DNA of 64,000 nt from Enterococcus canintestini (GCF_001885735.1 NZ_JXKG01000006.1:1-64000), one strand, 5' to 3'. Positions 1 to 8,445 are shown, counted from the stretch's first letter. Notes: generated by a model from the letters alone, not told the origin. A program made the numbers and translations.

Positions 1-22
1 TGAGAGTAGGACGTCGCCACGC
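1..22 (+). rRNA. 5S rRNA, 3' end only
   Basis: The first bases match the conserved 3' terminus of Firmicutes 5S rRNA (GAGAGTAGGACGTCGCCACG). The rest lies off the left edge. The tRNA-Asn follows within a few bases, as is usual after an rRNA operon. The exact 3' end is approximate. Confidence 0.85.
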
Positions 23-28
23 GGTTAT

Positions 29-102
29 TCCGGCATAGCTCAGTTGGTAGTAGCGCATGACTGTTAATCATGATGTCGTAGGTTCGAGTCCTACTGCCGG
101 AG
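29..102 (+). tRNA. tRNA-Asn (GTT)
   Basis: A full cloverleaf can be drawn: acceptor arms TCCGGCA and TGCCGGA, T-arm GGTTCGAGTCC, and anticodon loop CTGTTAA giving GTT. The discriminator base is G. It lies just after the 5S rRNA, so it is probably the distal part of an rRNA operon transcript. Confidence 0.96.
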
Positions 103-108
103 TTTTAA

Positions 109-134
109 GACAGCTTAGTTGCTGTCTTTTTTTT
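109..134 (+). terminator. Rho-independent terminator of the rRNA/tRNA operon
   Basis: A GACAGC/GCTGTC stem with a six-base loop is followed by a run of eight T. It ends the transcript that carries the 5S rRNA and tRNA-Asn. Confidence 0.9.
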
Positions 135-262
135 GTATGTTTTGAGAATCCTTTGCTTGCACTGACTGCAGACTGTAGCTTTTTATAATTATGGTAAATC
201 ATGCTAAAATGAATTACAAGAAAACCCGTAACCATAAACAAAGGAACAAGGAGGGAATAAAA

Positions 263-772
263 TTGCAATTAACCCAGTTATCAAGCGAAACATTATTACG
301 AGCAAAGGAACGTTTTGAAGATACATTGATGCAAATGACTGTAACAGAAGCTAATACTATGCCCAACCCTTTAATCAAGTCTGTGACATGGCTGATGTGG
401 CATACAGCCCGTGAATTAGATTTCCAAATTTCCGCTTTAAATGGTTCCAAACCTTTATGGTTTAAATCTGACTGGCGTAATCGCTTTAACCTTCCCCTTC
501 CGGATAATACAGAAGATTGGCATCACATACCACAAGAAGCTGCAAAAGTTCAAGTAACTGATAAACAGTTATTAGTAGATTACTTAAATGAAAGCATCGA
601 TTTTACTCTTAATTATTTAAAGACAATAACTGAGGATAGCTTACAAGATATCGTTGATTTGAATTGGACACCACCAGTAACCCGTCAAGTTCGGATTGTA
701 TCTGCGATTGATGATGCTATTATGCATTCAGGTCAAGCTGTCTATAGTAGACGATTAGTGATTGGAAAATAA
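263..772 (+). CDS. DinB-like four-helix metal-binding family protein
   Basis: The 169-residue product resembles the DinB/YfiT-like putative metalloenzyme superfamily, a four-helix bundle that normally holds a metal with three histidines. Visible candidates are H47 in a WHTARELD context near the first helices, the HH pair in the WHHIP segment, and H155 in the C-terminal HSGQAVYSRR helix. The substrate is unknown; some relatives are thiol transferases. I chose the TTG at 263 because AAGGAGGG sits 7-14 bases upstream; the in-frame ATG at 191 has no ribosome site and adds a basic tail unlike the family. It is monocistronic, with its own terminator just downstream. Confidence 0.75.
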   Translation: MQLTQLSSETLLRAKERFEDTLMQMTVTEANTMPNPLIKSVTWLMWHTARELDFQISALNGSKPLWFKSDWRNRFNLPLPDNTEDWHHIPQEAAKVQVTDKQLLVDYLNESIDFTLNYLKTITEDSLQDIVDLNWTPPVTRQVRIVSAIDDAIMHSGQAVYSRRLVIGK

Positions 773-784
773 TGATTTATCACT

Positions 785-810
785 GCAGGGAGTTCTTTTT
801 CCCTGCTTTT
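785..810 (+). terminator. Rho-independent terminator after the DinB-like gene
   Basis: GCAGGG pairs with CCCTGC across a ten-base loop and is followed by TTTT. Confidence 0.75.
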
Positions 811-876
811 CTTATGTGGAATTTTGATAATAGTATACGGATGCTTCAAATATAGAGATAAAGGAGTTTTATAAAA

Positions 877-1617
877 ATGAAAAATATTAAATTGACTATC
901 GAATATGATGGTAGACGTTATTTAGGTTGGCAACGACTAGGAAATTCTGAAAAAACTATTCAAGGAAAAATTGAAACAGTTTTAGCGCAAATGACAGGAG
1001 AAGAAATCGAAATTATTGGTTCGGGACGTACTGATGCTGGAACTCACGCCAGAGGCCAAATTGCTAATTTTAAAACTGAATCAAATTTAACTGCTGAAGA
1101 AATACTTTCCTTTTTAAATCGTTATTTACCTAATGATATTGTTATTAAAGATGTAGAAGAGGTGGGCGAAAGATTTCACGCGCGCTATAACGCTAAAGGC
1201 AAACAATATAGTTATTATGTGTGGAATGATGTGATTCCGACTGCATTTTATCGACATCACAGTTTTAATGTACCTCAAGAGTTAGATTTGCTTAAAATGG
1301 AGAAGGCTATTGAAAAGCTTTTAGGAACACATGATTTCATTGGTTTTTCCGCCTTAAAAAAGACGAAAAAATCGACTGTTCGCACTATCAAAGAAATTCG
1401 TTTAGAAAAAGAAGGCAGTATGCTCCATTTTACATTTATTGGAGATGGTTTTTTGCATAAGATGATTCGTATTTTGACAGGTACTCTGCTGGAGATTGGG
1501 ATGGGCAAACTTGAGGTAGATGTAATTGATGAAGTGTTAGCTAATAAAATTCGACAAGGTGCCGGTGAAACTGTGCCAGCTAGTGGTTTGTTTTTAGATC
1601 AAGTATTTTATAGCTAA
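877..1617 (+). CDS. truA: tRNA pseudouridine(38-40) synthase TruA
   Basis: TruA isomerises uridines 38, 39 and 40 of the tRNA anticodon arm to pseudouridine. The 246-residue protein has the family's usual length. It opens with the typical IEYDGRRYLGWQR strand and carries the catalytic aspartate, D53, in GRTDAGTHARGQ. The C-terminal GDGFLHKMIR and GxT..LPA.SGLFL-type segments are also typical. An AAAGGAG ribosome site lies ten bases before the ATG. It has no close operon partner here; many Firmicutes place truA after the ECF transporter genes, so this isolated position is slightly unusual. Confidence 0.97.
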   Translation: MKNIKLTIEYDGRRYLGWQRLGNSEKTIQGKIETVLAQMTGEEIEIIGSGRTDAGTHARGQIANFKTESNLTAEEILSFLNRYLPNDIVIKDVEEVGERFHARYNAKGKQYSYYVWNDVIPTAFYRHHSFNVPQELDLLKMEKAIEKLLGTHDFIGFSALKKTKKSTVRTIKEIRLEKEGSMLHFTFIGDGFLHKMIRILTGTLLEIGMGKLEVDVIDEVLANKIRQGAGETVPASGLFLDQVFYS

Positions 1618-1821
1618 ATAAAATACAAACGCGCTTTCTCAATGTAAATATAGAAAGTTCTAGTTTTTACTTGTGAAAATTAATCGTGCGTTGCCATGGA
1701 AATGATAAGACTGAAATTTAAAAATTATGCTGATCATAATAGCCTTTGATTTTTTATTTTACTTTGGTGAAATTATTTTTAAAATATTTTCAATTTGTGA
1801 TGGTTCAATAAGACGTATTTC

Positions 1822-1850
1822 TTGCGAAAATCGATTGAATCAAGTATATT
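1822..1850 (+). promoter_or_regulatory. Sigma-A promoter for the nitroreductase gene
   Basis: TTGCGA and TATATT are separated by 17 bp, ending about 50 bp upstream of the start codon. The fit to consensus is good but no transcription data are available. Confidence 0.55.
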
Positions 1851-1902
1851 CTATCAGTTCCTTTAATTTAAAAAAATTAAATATATAGAAAGAAGCAGTG
1901 AA

Positions 1903-2538
1903 ATGGATAAATTAGTGAATAATAATTTTAGTGATATTGCGTTAAATCGCAAATCAATTCGCCGTTATGATGAAAATGTTAAAATTAGTCGAGAAGAAAT
2001 ATTGACGATGTTAGACGAAGCGAATCGCGCGCCTTCTTCTGTTAATTTACAGCCTTGGCGCTATGTTGTAGTAGATACTAAAGAGGGAAAAGAAAAACTG
2101 CGTCCTTTTATTCGATTTAATCAATTACAAAATGATACATCTGCAGCTATGATTTTAATTTTTGGTGATCGTAAACCTCATGAATACGGTGAAGAAATCT
2201 ATGGCGAAGCTTTAAAGGCGGGATTAATGCCCAAAGAAGTGCACGATCGACAATTAGCAACGATTATCCCACTTTATCAAAATTTATCGCAGGCAGAAAT
2301 GGATGCAATTATTTTGCGGGATGCTAGTCTTTCAGCGATGCAGCTGATGTTGGTAGCGCGAGCTCACGGTTATGACACCAATGCAATTGGTGGTTTTGAA
2401 ACCAATAACTTAGCAACGACTTTTGACTTATCTGAAGAACGCTATTTGCCAGTTCTAATTTTATCTCTTGGAAAAGCTGCAGAAGAAGGCTACGAGTCGG
2501 TTCGACTTTCAGCAGATAAACTTACAACTTTTAAATAA
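1903..2538 (+). CDS. Nitroreductase family FMN oxidoreductase
   Basis: A 211-residue member of the NADPH-dependent nitroreductase family, which uses FMN to reduce nitro compounds, quinones or related acceptors in the cytosol. Family features are the N-terminal R-x-SIRRY-x-E segment, the EANRAPSSVNLQPWRYVVV stretch that binds the FMN phosphate and ring, and the C-terminal LPVLILSLGKA segment. The physiological substrate cannot be inferred. A promoter lies about 50 bp upstream and a terminator directly after, so it is a single-gene unit. The ribosome site is a modest AGAAAG. Confidence 0.9.
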   Translation: MDKLVNNNFSDIALNRKSIRRYDENVKISREEILTMLDEANRAPSSVNLQPWRYVVVDTKEGKEKLRPFIRFNQLQNDTSAAMILIFGDRKPHEYGEEIYGEALKAGLMPKEVHDRQLATIIPLYQNLSQAEMDAIILRDASLSAMQLMLVARAHGYDTNAIGGFETNNLATTFDLSEERYLPVLILSLGKAAEEGYESVRLSADKLTTFK

Positions 2539-2545
2539 GAAAGCA

Positions 2546-2576
2546 AGCACTTGTAAACTTTACGAGTGCTTTTTTT
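2546..2576 (+). terminator. Rho-independent terminator after the nitroreductase gene
   Basis: AGCACTTGTAAA pairs with TTTACGAGTGCT (one G-T pair) and seven T follow. Confidence 0.9.
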
Positions 2577-2877
2577 GTAGCAGAAATTTCATAATTTTTA
2601 ATTTTCGAAATAATTTATCAAGATTTTTCCTTATTATTATTATTATTATTTGTGTGAAACGAGATCCGGTCAACTTTTTTTGTTAGAAGGGCTTATCACG
2701 AGTTAAAAAAGACGACAACTTAAAAAAAATGAAACGTATGATGCAGATAGAAATCTAACAATTGTGCTAAAATTGATTTATCACCTAAATTAGGATCCTT
2801 CTTTGCAGATTTAAAAACTCTAAAAATACTCTAGATTACTTAAGTTTGTGTTCTGAAATGATAGCGTTTTTATAGCG
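2577..2877. other. Intergenic region with a TTA triplet repeat, no gene seen
   Basis: The region is AT-rich. The only notable element is a simple (TTA)n run of about 6.7 units at 2631-2650. I found no reading frame with a ribosome site and no strong hairpin. The promoter for the next gene starts at its right edge. Confidence 0.5.
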
Positions 2878-2886
2878 TGGTATAAT
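2878..2886 (+). promoter_or_regulatory. Extended -10 promoter for the serine hydrolase/zinc-ribbon pair
   Basis: TGgTATAAT is a perfect extended -10 element. No convincing -35 hexamer is seen, which is tolerable for extended -10 promoters. It lies about 60 bp before the GTG that starts the out-of-frame anchor segment at 2944. Confidence 0.6.
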
Positions 2887-2943
2887 AAAAATGGCTAGGA
2901 GAACATTTTTATGCCAATATAAAGAAAGTAATGGGAAAAGATA

Positions 2944-3051
2944 GTGGGAAAACATCAGAACGGTCATAAAAAGGGAATAAACAAGTATTTTATATTTGTG
3001 ATAAGTGTAGTTTGTATAATTGGGATTATTTTTTTATTTGGAGCTTTTTAG
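2944..3051 (+). other. Out-of-frame N-terminal membrane anchor of the downstream serine hydrolase
   Basis: A GTG-initiated frame encodes 35 residues: a basic stretch (MGKHQNGHKKG-) followed by a hydrophobic helix (YFIFVISVVCIIGIIFLF) and then a TAG stop at 3049-3051. This is exactly the anchor the downstream hydrolase lacks. The two frames overlap and differ by one base. A T7 tract at 3029-3035 contains the heptamer T TTT TTA in the anchor frame, so either one extra T or a -1 ribosomal slip would join them. Confidence 0.65.
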
Positions 3052-3920
3052 TTAAAGATAATCCACGCCACGAGAAATCGCTAGCTGAACCAGATTTTTC
3101 ACAAGAAATAAGCAATGTATCCTCTGATACAACCCGCGGAACAACGCAAGAAGTGACGGCGGAAACAACCAGCGAAACAACTAGTGAAACAAGTTTGGAA
3201 AGTACCACTACAAAGGAGAGTGAAAAAGATGAACTTTATTCAGCTGCCCAACCTCTTTTAAAAGAGGCTGCAAATGTTAGCTATGGTGTTTACTATTTTC
3301 AACATCAAGATTATTTAAGTAATGAAAATAACCAGCCGATGATTGCGGCAAGCATTATTAAAGTTTTTATTTTGGAGTATTTATATGAAAAGATAAAAAA
3401 TACTGAATTAACAGAGGCAACTCAAATAAATGGTCTAACCTTAGTCCAATTGGCCCAACAAATGATTCAAATTAGTGACAACGAGGCGACTAATGTTTTA
3501 ATCGATTATTTCGGAATGGAAAATTTGAATCAATATTTTATCAAAGCAGGATATCAACAGACCCTTTTGCAGCGGAAAATGCTTGATACACAAGCACAAG
3601 AAATGGGGCTTGAAAATTATACGAGTCTCACTGACACGATGTCATTTTTGAAAAAAATGTATCATAACCAAAACGATTATCCTTACAATGAAATGTTTCA
3701 AATTATGACCGGTCAGCAAATTGGCACAAAAATTCGTTTAAAATTACCTAATTACATAATTGCCAATAAAACCGGGGAACTGCCTGGTGTAGAAAATGAT
3801 ATTGGGATCATCATGAGTGCTGATCCTTTTGCAATCGTTATTTTAAGTAATGGTGTTACTAATAGTGAGATGATGCGGCAAAGTATTGCTAATTTTGCAT
3901 TAGCGGCAAGTCAAAATTAA
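3012..3920 (+). CDS. Class A beta-lactamase-fold serine hydrolase, N-terminus frameshifted
   Basis: The open frame has the three catalytic motifs of the penicillin-recognising serine hydrolases: SIIK at residues 114-117, SDN at 155-157 and KTG at 253-255. It should act on the outer face as a peptidoglycan peptidase or beta-lactamase-like enzyme. A Thr/Ser/Glu-rich linker (about 35-75) would hold the domain off the membrane. The first codon here is TTG with no ribosome site; the true start is probably GTG 2944, in another frame, which supplies the transmembrane anchor. The gene is therefore either a frameshift (or sequence error) or makes a product by slippage. The catalytic domain itself is intact. 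It is followed 16 bp later by a zinc-ribbon gene in the same transcript. Confidence 0.8.
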   Translation: MYNWDYFFIWSFLVKDNPRHEKSLAEPDFSQEISNVSSDTTRGTTQEVTAETTSETTSETSLESTTTKESEKDELYSAAQPLLKEAANVSYGVYYFQHQDYLSNENNQPMIAASIIKVFILEYLYEKIKNTELTEATQINGLTLVQLAQQMIQISDNEATNVLIDYFGMENLNQYFIKAGYQQTLLQRKMLDTQAQEMGLENYTSLTDTMSFLKKMYHNQNDYPYNEMFQIMTGQQIGTKIRLKLPNYIIANKTGELPGVENDIGIIMSADPFAIVILSNGVTNSEMMRQSIANFALAASQN

Positions 3921-3936
3921 TTTAGGAGGAGAAAAA

Positions 3937-4914
3937 ATGAAAATATGTCCGAACTGTCAGCGAAAAAATGATGATTTAGCTAATTTTTGTGAAGAATGTG
4001 GATATTCATTGAAAAATGTTCCTATTGTTGTAAAACATAGTGACGATGCGACAGTAGCTAATAACGAGGAACAGATTAATGGAAATAAAAGTGAAAGTCG
4101 AATGCAGGCACAACCAGTAAAACGTAATTATAAACCACTCCTAATCACTATTTTTGTGGTTGTCTTCTTATTAGCAGGAGCAGGGATATTTTTTGCTTCT
4201 CGTAATAATGGTTCGACTAACGAAGCGACTTCAGTTACCACGAATAGTAGTACGAAAAGTAGGGGTAAAGAAACTTCAGAAACAGTAGAAGCCGGAAAAT
4301 ATGATGAGGTAATTAAAGCAGCAAAAGAGCTTACGATTGACGGAAAATATAAAGAGTCAGAGCGAAAACTGGCTTCCATTCCCGTGAGTGATTTAGCTAA
4401 ACCAGAGTTTCAATCTGTTCAATTAGCGGTAACGGAATTAACCCAGCAAAATAGTACAGGGCTAAAAGAAATAAAAGAAGCAGAGTTAAAAAAAGCCCAA
4501 CAAGCTGAAGAAAAAAAGGCAGTATCAAATCAGAGTGGTTTTACTGGCGATCATGCCAAGTGGGCGAATACGTATACTTTTTATTATTCACAGTCTAACC
4601 AAAAACAAAGCTCGTTAAATATTAGTGCCAATGGGGGTGTGACCCAGAATAATTATGATGGCACACAATATTTTGGTCAAGCAGTGATTAGTAATACGAG
4701 TGGCAATATTTTAAGCTATGAAACTAATGCGTTGTATCCTTCAGATATGCCCAATACAAAAACAATTCATCCTAATGTTAAAATTACGGTAACATGGGAT
4801 AATGGAGGCGGTACACAAGTATTTTATGGGTATTTGTCTTATTCTTCTCGCTTAGCATTGACCGATGGGGTTAAAAAAGGGAATGGTGTAAACGAGGTCT
4901 GGGTTAGTTACTAA
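3937..4914 (+). CDS. Zinc-ribbon, single-pass membrane protein of unknown function
   Basis: The 325-residue protein starts with a CxxC-x10-CxxC zinc ribbon (C4, C7, C18, C21). A linker follows, then one transmembrane helix at about residues 67-88, a Ser/Thr-rich stretch, a charged helical segment at about 115-190, and a C-terminal beta-rich domain of roughly 125 residues. By the positive-inside rule the ribbon is cytoplasmic and the C-terminal domain is outside. It resembles TcaA/YvbJ-type envelope proteins only in this layout; I do not recognise the C-terminal domain. It is preceded by a strong AGGAGG site and probably cotranscribed with the serine hydrolase, suggesting a joint role at the cell wall. 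Confidence 0.7.
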   Translation: MKICPNCQRKNDDLANFCEECGYSLKNVPIVVKHSDDATVANNEEQINGNKSESRMQAQPVKRNYKPLLITIFVVVFLLAGAGIFFASRNNGSTNEATSVTTNSSTKSRGKETSETVEAGKYDEVIKAAKELTIDGKYKESERKLASIPVSDLAKPEFQSVQLAVTELTQQNSTGLKEIKEAELKKAQQAEEKKAVSNQSGFTGDHAKWANTYTFYYSQSNQKQSSLNISANGGVTQNNYDGTQYFGQAVISNTSGNILSYETNALYPSDMPNTKTIHPNVKITVTWDNGGGTQVFYGYLSYSSRLALTDGVKKGNGVNEVWVSY

Positions 4915-4973
4915 ATCGATTGCTAGTAGCATAAAAGAGTATATCTATTTTAGATTACAATCAATTTTTATAA

Positions 4974-5065
4974 TAAAAAAAACTGTATTTCACTTTAATT
5001 ACGGGTTACCAAAAGCTAGATATTAAGCTAACTTTTGGTAAACAGAATAGAAATACAGTTTTTTT
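4974..5065. terminator. Bidirectional terminator between convergent genes
   Basis: A-rich CTGTATTTC at 4983-4991 pairs with GAAATACAG at 5050-5058, flanked by A and T runs on both sides. A second stem is nested inside (TTACCAAAAG with CTTTTGGTAA). It can stop transcription from the zinc-ribbon gene and from the ABC exporter gene on the other strand. Confidence 0.85.
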
Positions 5066-5137
5066 ATTTAAAGTCATTATTTTTCAAATGGAAACAACGA
5101 AATCGTTTAGCCAAGGTTCACTTTTGCAATCTAAGCT

Positions 5138-6928
5138 TTAGGCAGCGACTTCTTTATCTTTAAATTGTGTCTGATAAAGTTTTGCATATAGACCAGCTTG
5201 TGAAATAAGCTCTTGGTGATTTCCCTGTTCTACGATTTTACCTTGTTCCATCACAGCAATTTGATCTGCATTTGCAATAGTAGAAAGTCGGTGGGCAATG
5301 ACGATACTGGTCCGATTTTGCATCAGATTATCCATTGCTTTTTGAACGTAATATTCTGAAATTGCATCCAGTGCGGAAGTGGCCTCATCCAAAATTAAAA
5401 TTTGTGGATTTTTTAAGATAATACGTGCAATCGCAATTCGTTGTTTTTCACCACCGGAAAGTTTAATGCCCCGATTTCCCACGATGGTATCATAGCCTTT
5501 TGGTAATGTCATAATGAATTCATGGATATAAGCAGCTTTCGTTGCTGCAATTAGCGCTGCTTCATCCGCATTTTCATTGGCATAAAGTAAATTGTCCCGA
5601 ATAGTTCCATTAAAAAGAAAAGTTTCTTGGCTAACTACGCCAATATTTTGTCGTAAGCTGGTAAATGTGACATCTTTAATATTTTGGCCATCAATTAGAG
5701 CAACGCCATGGGTTGGGTCATACAGGCGGGTTAAAAGGTGAGTTAAAGTGGACTTGCCTGCGCCAGAGAGTCCGACAAGCGCCAAAGTTTCACCGGCTGA
5801 AATGTGTAAGTTGATATTTTTTAAGACTTCATTTTCTTCATAACGAAAATCAACATTTTCAAAAGTTACTTCACCAGCATCAATCACTAACTCTTTAGCA
5901 GTAGGACTGTTTTTAATTTCAGGAGTAATATCTAAATATTCAAAAATTCGTTCAAACAAGGCAAAAGACCGCATTAAATCAACTTGAATATTAGATAATT
6001 GTGTAACCGGATTATAAAGCCGGCCTAAAAGAGAAGCAAAGGTGATAATACCACCAATAGTAAGTTGACCTTTAGTCAGTAAAAAGCCACCTACTAAATA
6101 AATTAACATAGGACCAATTGCCATTAAGACAGACATAGCCATGCGGAACCAACGACCAGCTAAAGACTCTTTGATTTGTAGGGCAGTTACTTCTTGGTTA
6201 ATTTGATTAAAAGTTTGAAAAGATTCATCTTCTTTGGTAAAAAGTTTCATCAGTGTGCTACCACTTGTATTTAGTGTTTCTTGGGTGTGTTGATTAAGTC
6301 TGCTTAGGGCAGTCTGGCTTGCTGATGCGATTTGCCATCTTTTTTTACCGACTTTACGAGTAGGTAAAATGAATAGTGGTACAGTCACTAAGGCAACGGC
6401 TGCTAAAATTGGACTCATGGAAAATAATGCAAAAAGTGTTGTCGCTAAAATAAAGATACTGCTTAATGCATTGATGAAAGTGGTCTGAAAAACTTGTTGA
6501 ATGCCGTCGACATCGCTGGTTAAACGAGTCAAAATTTCTCCTTCTTTAACCGTAGTAAAGAAACTTTGTGGTAAAAAAGTTAAATGGCGATATAAGTTGT
6601 TCTTCATTTCCAATGTTATATTTTTGGCAATCCAAGTACTAAGATAGCCTTGGGCAACTTGCAGTAAATTTAATAAAATTGTAGCGGAAATAGAAAGTCC
6701 AATTAAAATACTTAATTGTGTCAAATCATGTTGGGGCAATGCCTTATCGACAATTTTTTGTAATAGAAGTGAAGGTACTAGTCCCAAAGCAGAAGTAGCA
6801 AGAATTAAAAGAATTATCAAAACCAATTTTAATGTATGTGGTTTAAAATAATTAAGGATACGACGGATAAAAGGAAGTGTCAATTCAGGTTTTTTTGTTT
6901 GGTCAAAGTCAAAACGCATTCGCGCCAT
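5138..6928 (-). CDS. ABC exporter, fused permease and ATPase (multidrug/lipid type)
   Basis: A 596-residue half-transporter: six predicted transmembrane helices in the first ~320 residues and a C-terminal nucleotide-binding domain. Visible motifs are Walker A GLSGAGKST, the Q-loop GVVSQETFLF, the signature LSGGEKQR, Walker B ILILDEATSALD and the switch histidine in IVIAHRLST. It probably works as a homodimer exporting drugs, lipids or peptides (LmrA/BmrA-like); the substrate is not evident. It is transcribed away from a MarR-family gene, with two MarR-type palindromes in between, so MarR repression relieved by a ligand is a reasonable inference. The start has a ggaGGGGAtt ribosome site. Confidence 0.93.
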   Translation of the reverse strand: MARMRFDFDQTKKPELTLPFIRRILNYFKPHTLKLVLIILLILATSALGLVPSLLLQKIVDKALPQHDLTQLSILIGLSISATILLNLLQVAQGYLSTWIAKNITLEMKNNLYRHLTFLPQSFFTTVKEGEILTRLTSDVDGIQQVFQTTFINALSSIFILATTLFALFSMSPILAAVALVTVPLFILPTRKVGKKRWQIASASQTALSRLNQHTQETLNTSGSTLMKLFTKEDESFQTFNQINQEVTALQIKESLAGRWFRMAMSVLMAIGPMLIYLVGGFLLTKGQLTIGGIITFASLLGRLYNPVTQLSNIQVDLMRSFALFERIFEYLDITPEIKNSPTAKELVIDAGEVTFENVDFRYEENEVLKNINLHISAGETLALVGLSGAGKSTLTHLLTRLYDPTHGVALIDGQNIKDVTFTSLRQNIGVVSQETFLFNGTIRDNLLYANENADEAALIAATKAAYIHEFIMTLPKGYDTIVGNRGIKLSGGEKQRIAIARIILKNPQILILDEATSALDAISEYYVQKAMDNLMQNRTSIVIAHRLSTIANADQIAVMEQGKIVEQGNHQELISQAGLYAKLYQTQFKDKEVAA

Positions 6929-6946
6929 TAAATCCCCTCCGTTTAT

Positions 6947-6964
6947 TAGTTAGGTACCTAATCA
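6947..6964. promoter_or_regulatory. MarR-type operator 1
   Basis: An 18-bp imperfect palindrome with the perfect core TTAGGTACCTAA. It lies just downstream of the -10 element of the exporter promoter. A related 18-mer occurs 46 bp away. Confidence 0.65.
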
Positions 6965-6992
6965 TTATACTACTGTTTTTTGAAAATGTAAA
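6964..6992 (-). promoter_or_regulatory. Sigma-A promoter of the ABC exporter
   Basis: Read on the minus strand: TTTACA, 17 bp, TATAAT. This is close to consensus. Operator 1 covers the start-site side, and operator 2 begins at the -35. Confidence 0.75.
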
Positions 6993-7010
6993 TAGATAGG
7001 CACCTAACTA
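6993..7010. promoter_or_regulatory. MarR-type operator 2
   Basis: TAGATAGGCACCTAACTA is an imperfect palindrome that matches operator 1 in its TAGG-nn-CCTA centre. It lies between the divergent -35 elements, so one repressor could control both genes. Confidence 0.65.
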
Positions 7011-7011
7011 T

Positions 7012-7040
7012 TTGACGAATGAAAAATCTTTGCGTAAACT
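7012..7040 (+). promoter_or_regulatory. Sigma-A promoter of marR-TMEM175
   Basis: TTGACG and TAAACT are spaced by 17 bp, 25 bp before the MarR start codon. The -35 directly follows operator 2, consistent with autoregulation. Confidence 0.6.
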
Positions 7041-7064
7041 TAAGGAAATAAAGGATGTGTTTTC

Positions 7065-7496
7065 ATGAAAGAAGAAGCGCTATTTGAAGAATTTCAGCAT
7101 TTTAATCATTTATTACGCCGCCATACTAAACGCAAAACAAGCGAGGAAGAATTTTCCTTTGGTCAAAATCGTTTACTCCGTATTTTAGCGCGCCAAGAAG
7201 GATCTTCTCAAAAAGAACTAGCCCAGCGGATGAATATCAGACCAGCTTCATTAAGCGAGTTATTAAAAAAATTGAATCAAAAAGGCTATTTGTCCAAAAA
7301 GCAAAATACAGATGATCGCCGCATCACAAATTATTTTTTGACAGATTCAGGAAAAAGATATATTTCTTCCATGCAAGATGAACGGAAACAATTAGGTGAA
7401 GAATTATTTGCTACTTTATCGTTAACAGAAAAAGAACAGCTACATCAAATTTTAAATAAACTGGCGCTTCAATTGGAGGAAAAATTAGATGAGTAA
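7065..7496 (+). CDS. MarR-family transcriptional regulator
   Basis: The 143-residue protein has a MarR winged-helix layout: an N-terminal dimerisation helix, a helix-turn-helix at about 50-85 (SSQKELAQRMNIRPASLSELLKKL), and the wing with the family-typical DDRR motif (TDDRRITNY), then C-terminal dimerisation helices. It probably represses itself and the divergent ABC exporter through the two palindromes in the spacer. Its 3' end overlaps the next gene by 8 bp, so the two are translationally linked. Confidence 0.92.
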   Translation: MKEEALFEEFQHFNHLLRRHTKRKTSEEEFSFGQNRLLRILARQEGSSQKELAQRMNIRPASLSELLKKLNQKGYLSKKQNTDDRRITNYFLTDSGKRYISSMQDERKQLGEELFATLSLTEKEQLHQILNKLALQLEEKLDE

Positions 7497-8445
7497 CATG
7501 AAAGAACGGGTGGTAGTTTTTGGCGATGCTATTATTGCTATTATTTTAACCATTATGGTCTTAGAACTCCCGATTAAGTATGCAACAAATGGTGAGCTTG
7601 TGTGGCAAACGTTATTCAGTGCTGTCGGAATTTATTTTATCAGCTTTTGCTTTGTCGCCAATCTCTGGTTTCAAACTGCTTATGCATTTAACCGCATTGA
7701 ACAAGTGAGAAATAAAAGTTTAGTCGTCTATTTGTTTCTTCTGTTTGCTTTATCTTTGGTACCTGCGGCAACGAGAATTTTAATTGAAGATACAACCAAG
7801 CAGACGGTTTTAATCTACGGTGTCCTAACATTAATTGTGACAATGCTGATGCGTCGGTTAATTACCGCTTTAACCAAGCAGTCGATTTCTGAGCAAGCTT
7901 TGCAAAAGCGCCGTGTGGATGAATTGAATCGACAAGATATGTTAAGTTTCATCGCTCGAATTATAATTTTAGTCATTGGATTATTTCAAGTTCACATTGC
8001 CCTCATTATCTACTTAGCATTGCCGATTTTAGCGTTTTTACAAAATATGGTTGATCAAAAAGAAGAACGTTTTGTAGATACGTTAGATAAAAGAGAACAA
8101 GCGGATTATTTTGCTGATCGTAATCAAATTTGGGGCAATACCATGAAGCGCTATTCCCACTTATTACGAGATTCTTTTAACGAACCAAAGGAAAAAGAGA
8201 GTCAACAATGGCAAGACTTGATGAAAGAATGGCTAAAAAAAGTAGATCAAGAAATTGCCATGCGTCAAACTGCACTGGAAAATGCTTCTCCGAGTGAAAA
8301 AGAACATTTACATCAAGAAATTAAACGCTTAGAAATGCAGCAATCCCGTCTTAAAGAACGAGAACGTCACTTGGAAAAAAGTCCTTTTGTTCACGGAAAA
8401 ATGACTGAGCAGACGCCCAATAAAACAAACGCTTCTAAAAAATAG
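7489..8445 (+). CDS. TMEM175-family (DUF1211) membrane protein with a long charged tail
   Basis: The N-terminal ~190 residues match the bacterial TMEM175/DUF1211 potassium-channel-like family. The signature helix reads RVVVFGDAIIAIILTIMVLELP, with FGD in place of the common FSD. Five or six hydrophobic helices follow. The last ~125 residues are highly charged and probably form a cytoplasmic coiled coil, an extension many bacterial members lack. It overlaps the MarR gene, so it is likely part of the same regulated response as the exporter. The role (potassium leak or other cation flux) is inferred from the family only. Confidence 0.82.
   Translation: MSNMKERVVVFGDAIIAIILTIMVLELPIKYATNGELVWQTLFSAVGIYFISFCFVANLWFQTAYAFNRIEQVRNKSLVVYLFLLFALSLVPAATRILIEDTTKQTVLIYGVLTLIVTMLMRRLITALTKQSISEQALQKRRVDELNRQDMLSFIARIIILVIGLFQVHIALIIYLALPILAFLQNMVDQKEERFVDTLDKREQADYFADRNQIWGNTMKRYSHLLRDSFNEPKEKESQQWQDLMKEWLKKVDQEIAMRQTALENASPSEKEHLHQEIKRLEMQQSRLKERERHLEKSPFVHGKMTEQTPNKTNASKK

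Noticed and set aside
2631-2650. (TTA)n repeat as a CRISPR or regulatory repeat
   Set aside because: It is a simple triplet run of under seven units with no spacers; strain comparison might show length variation, but nothing links it to a gene.
2468-2686. 72-residue frame crossing the end of the nitroreductase gene
   Set aside because: It runs through the terminator at 2546-2576 and encodes a low-complexity Ile/Phe tail from the TTA repeat.
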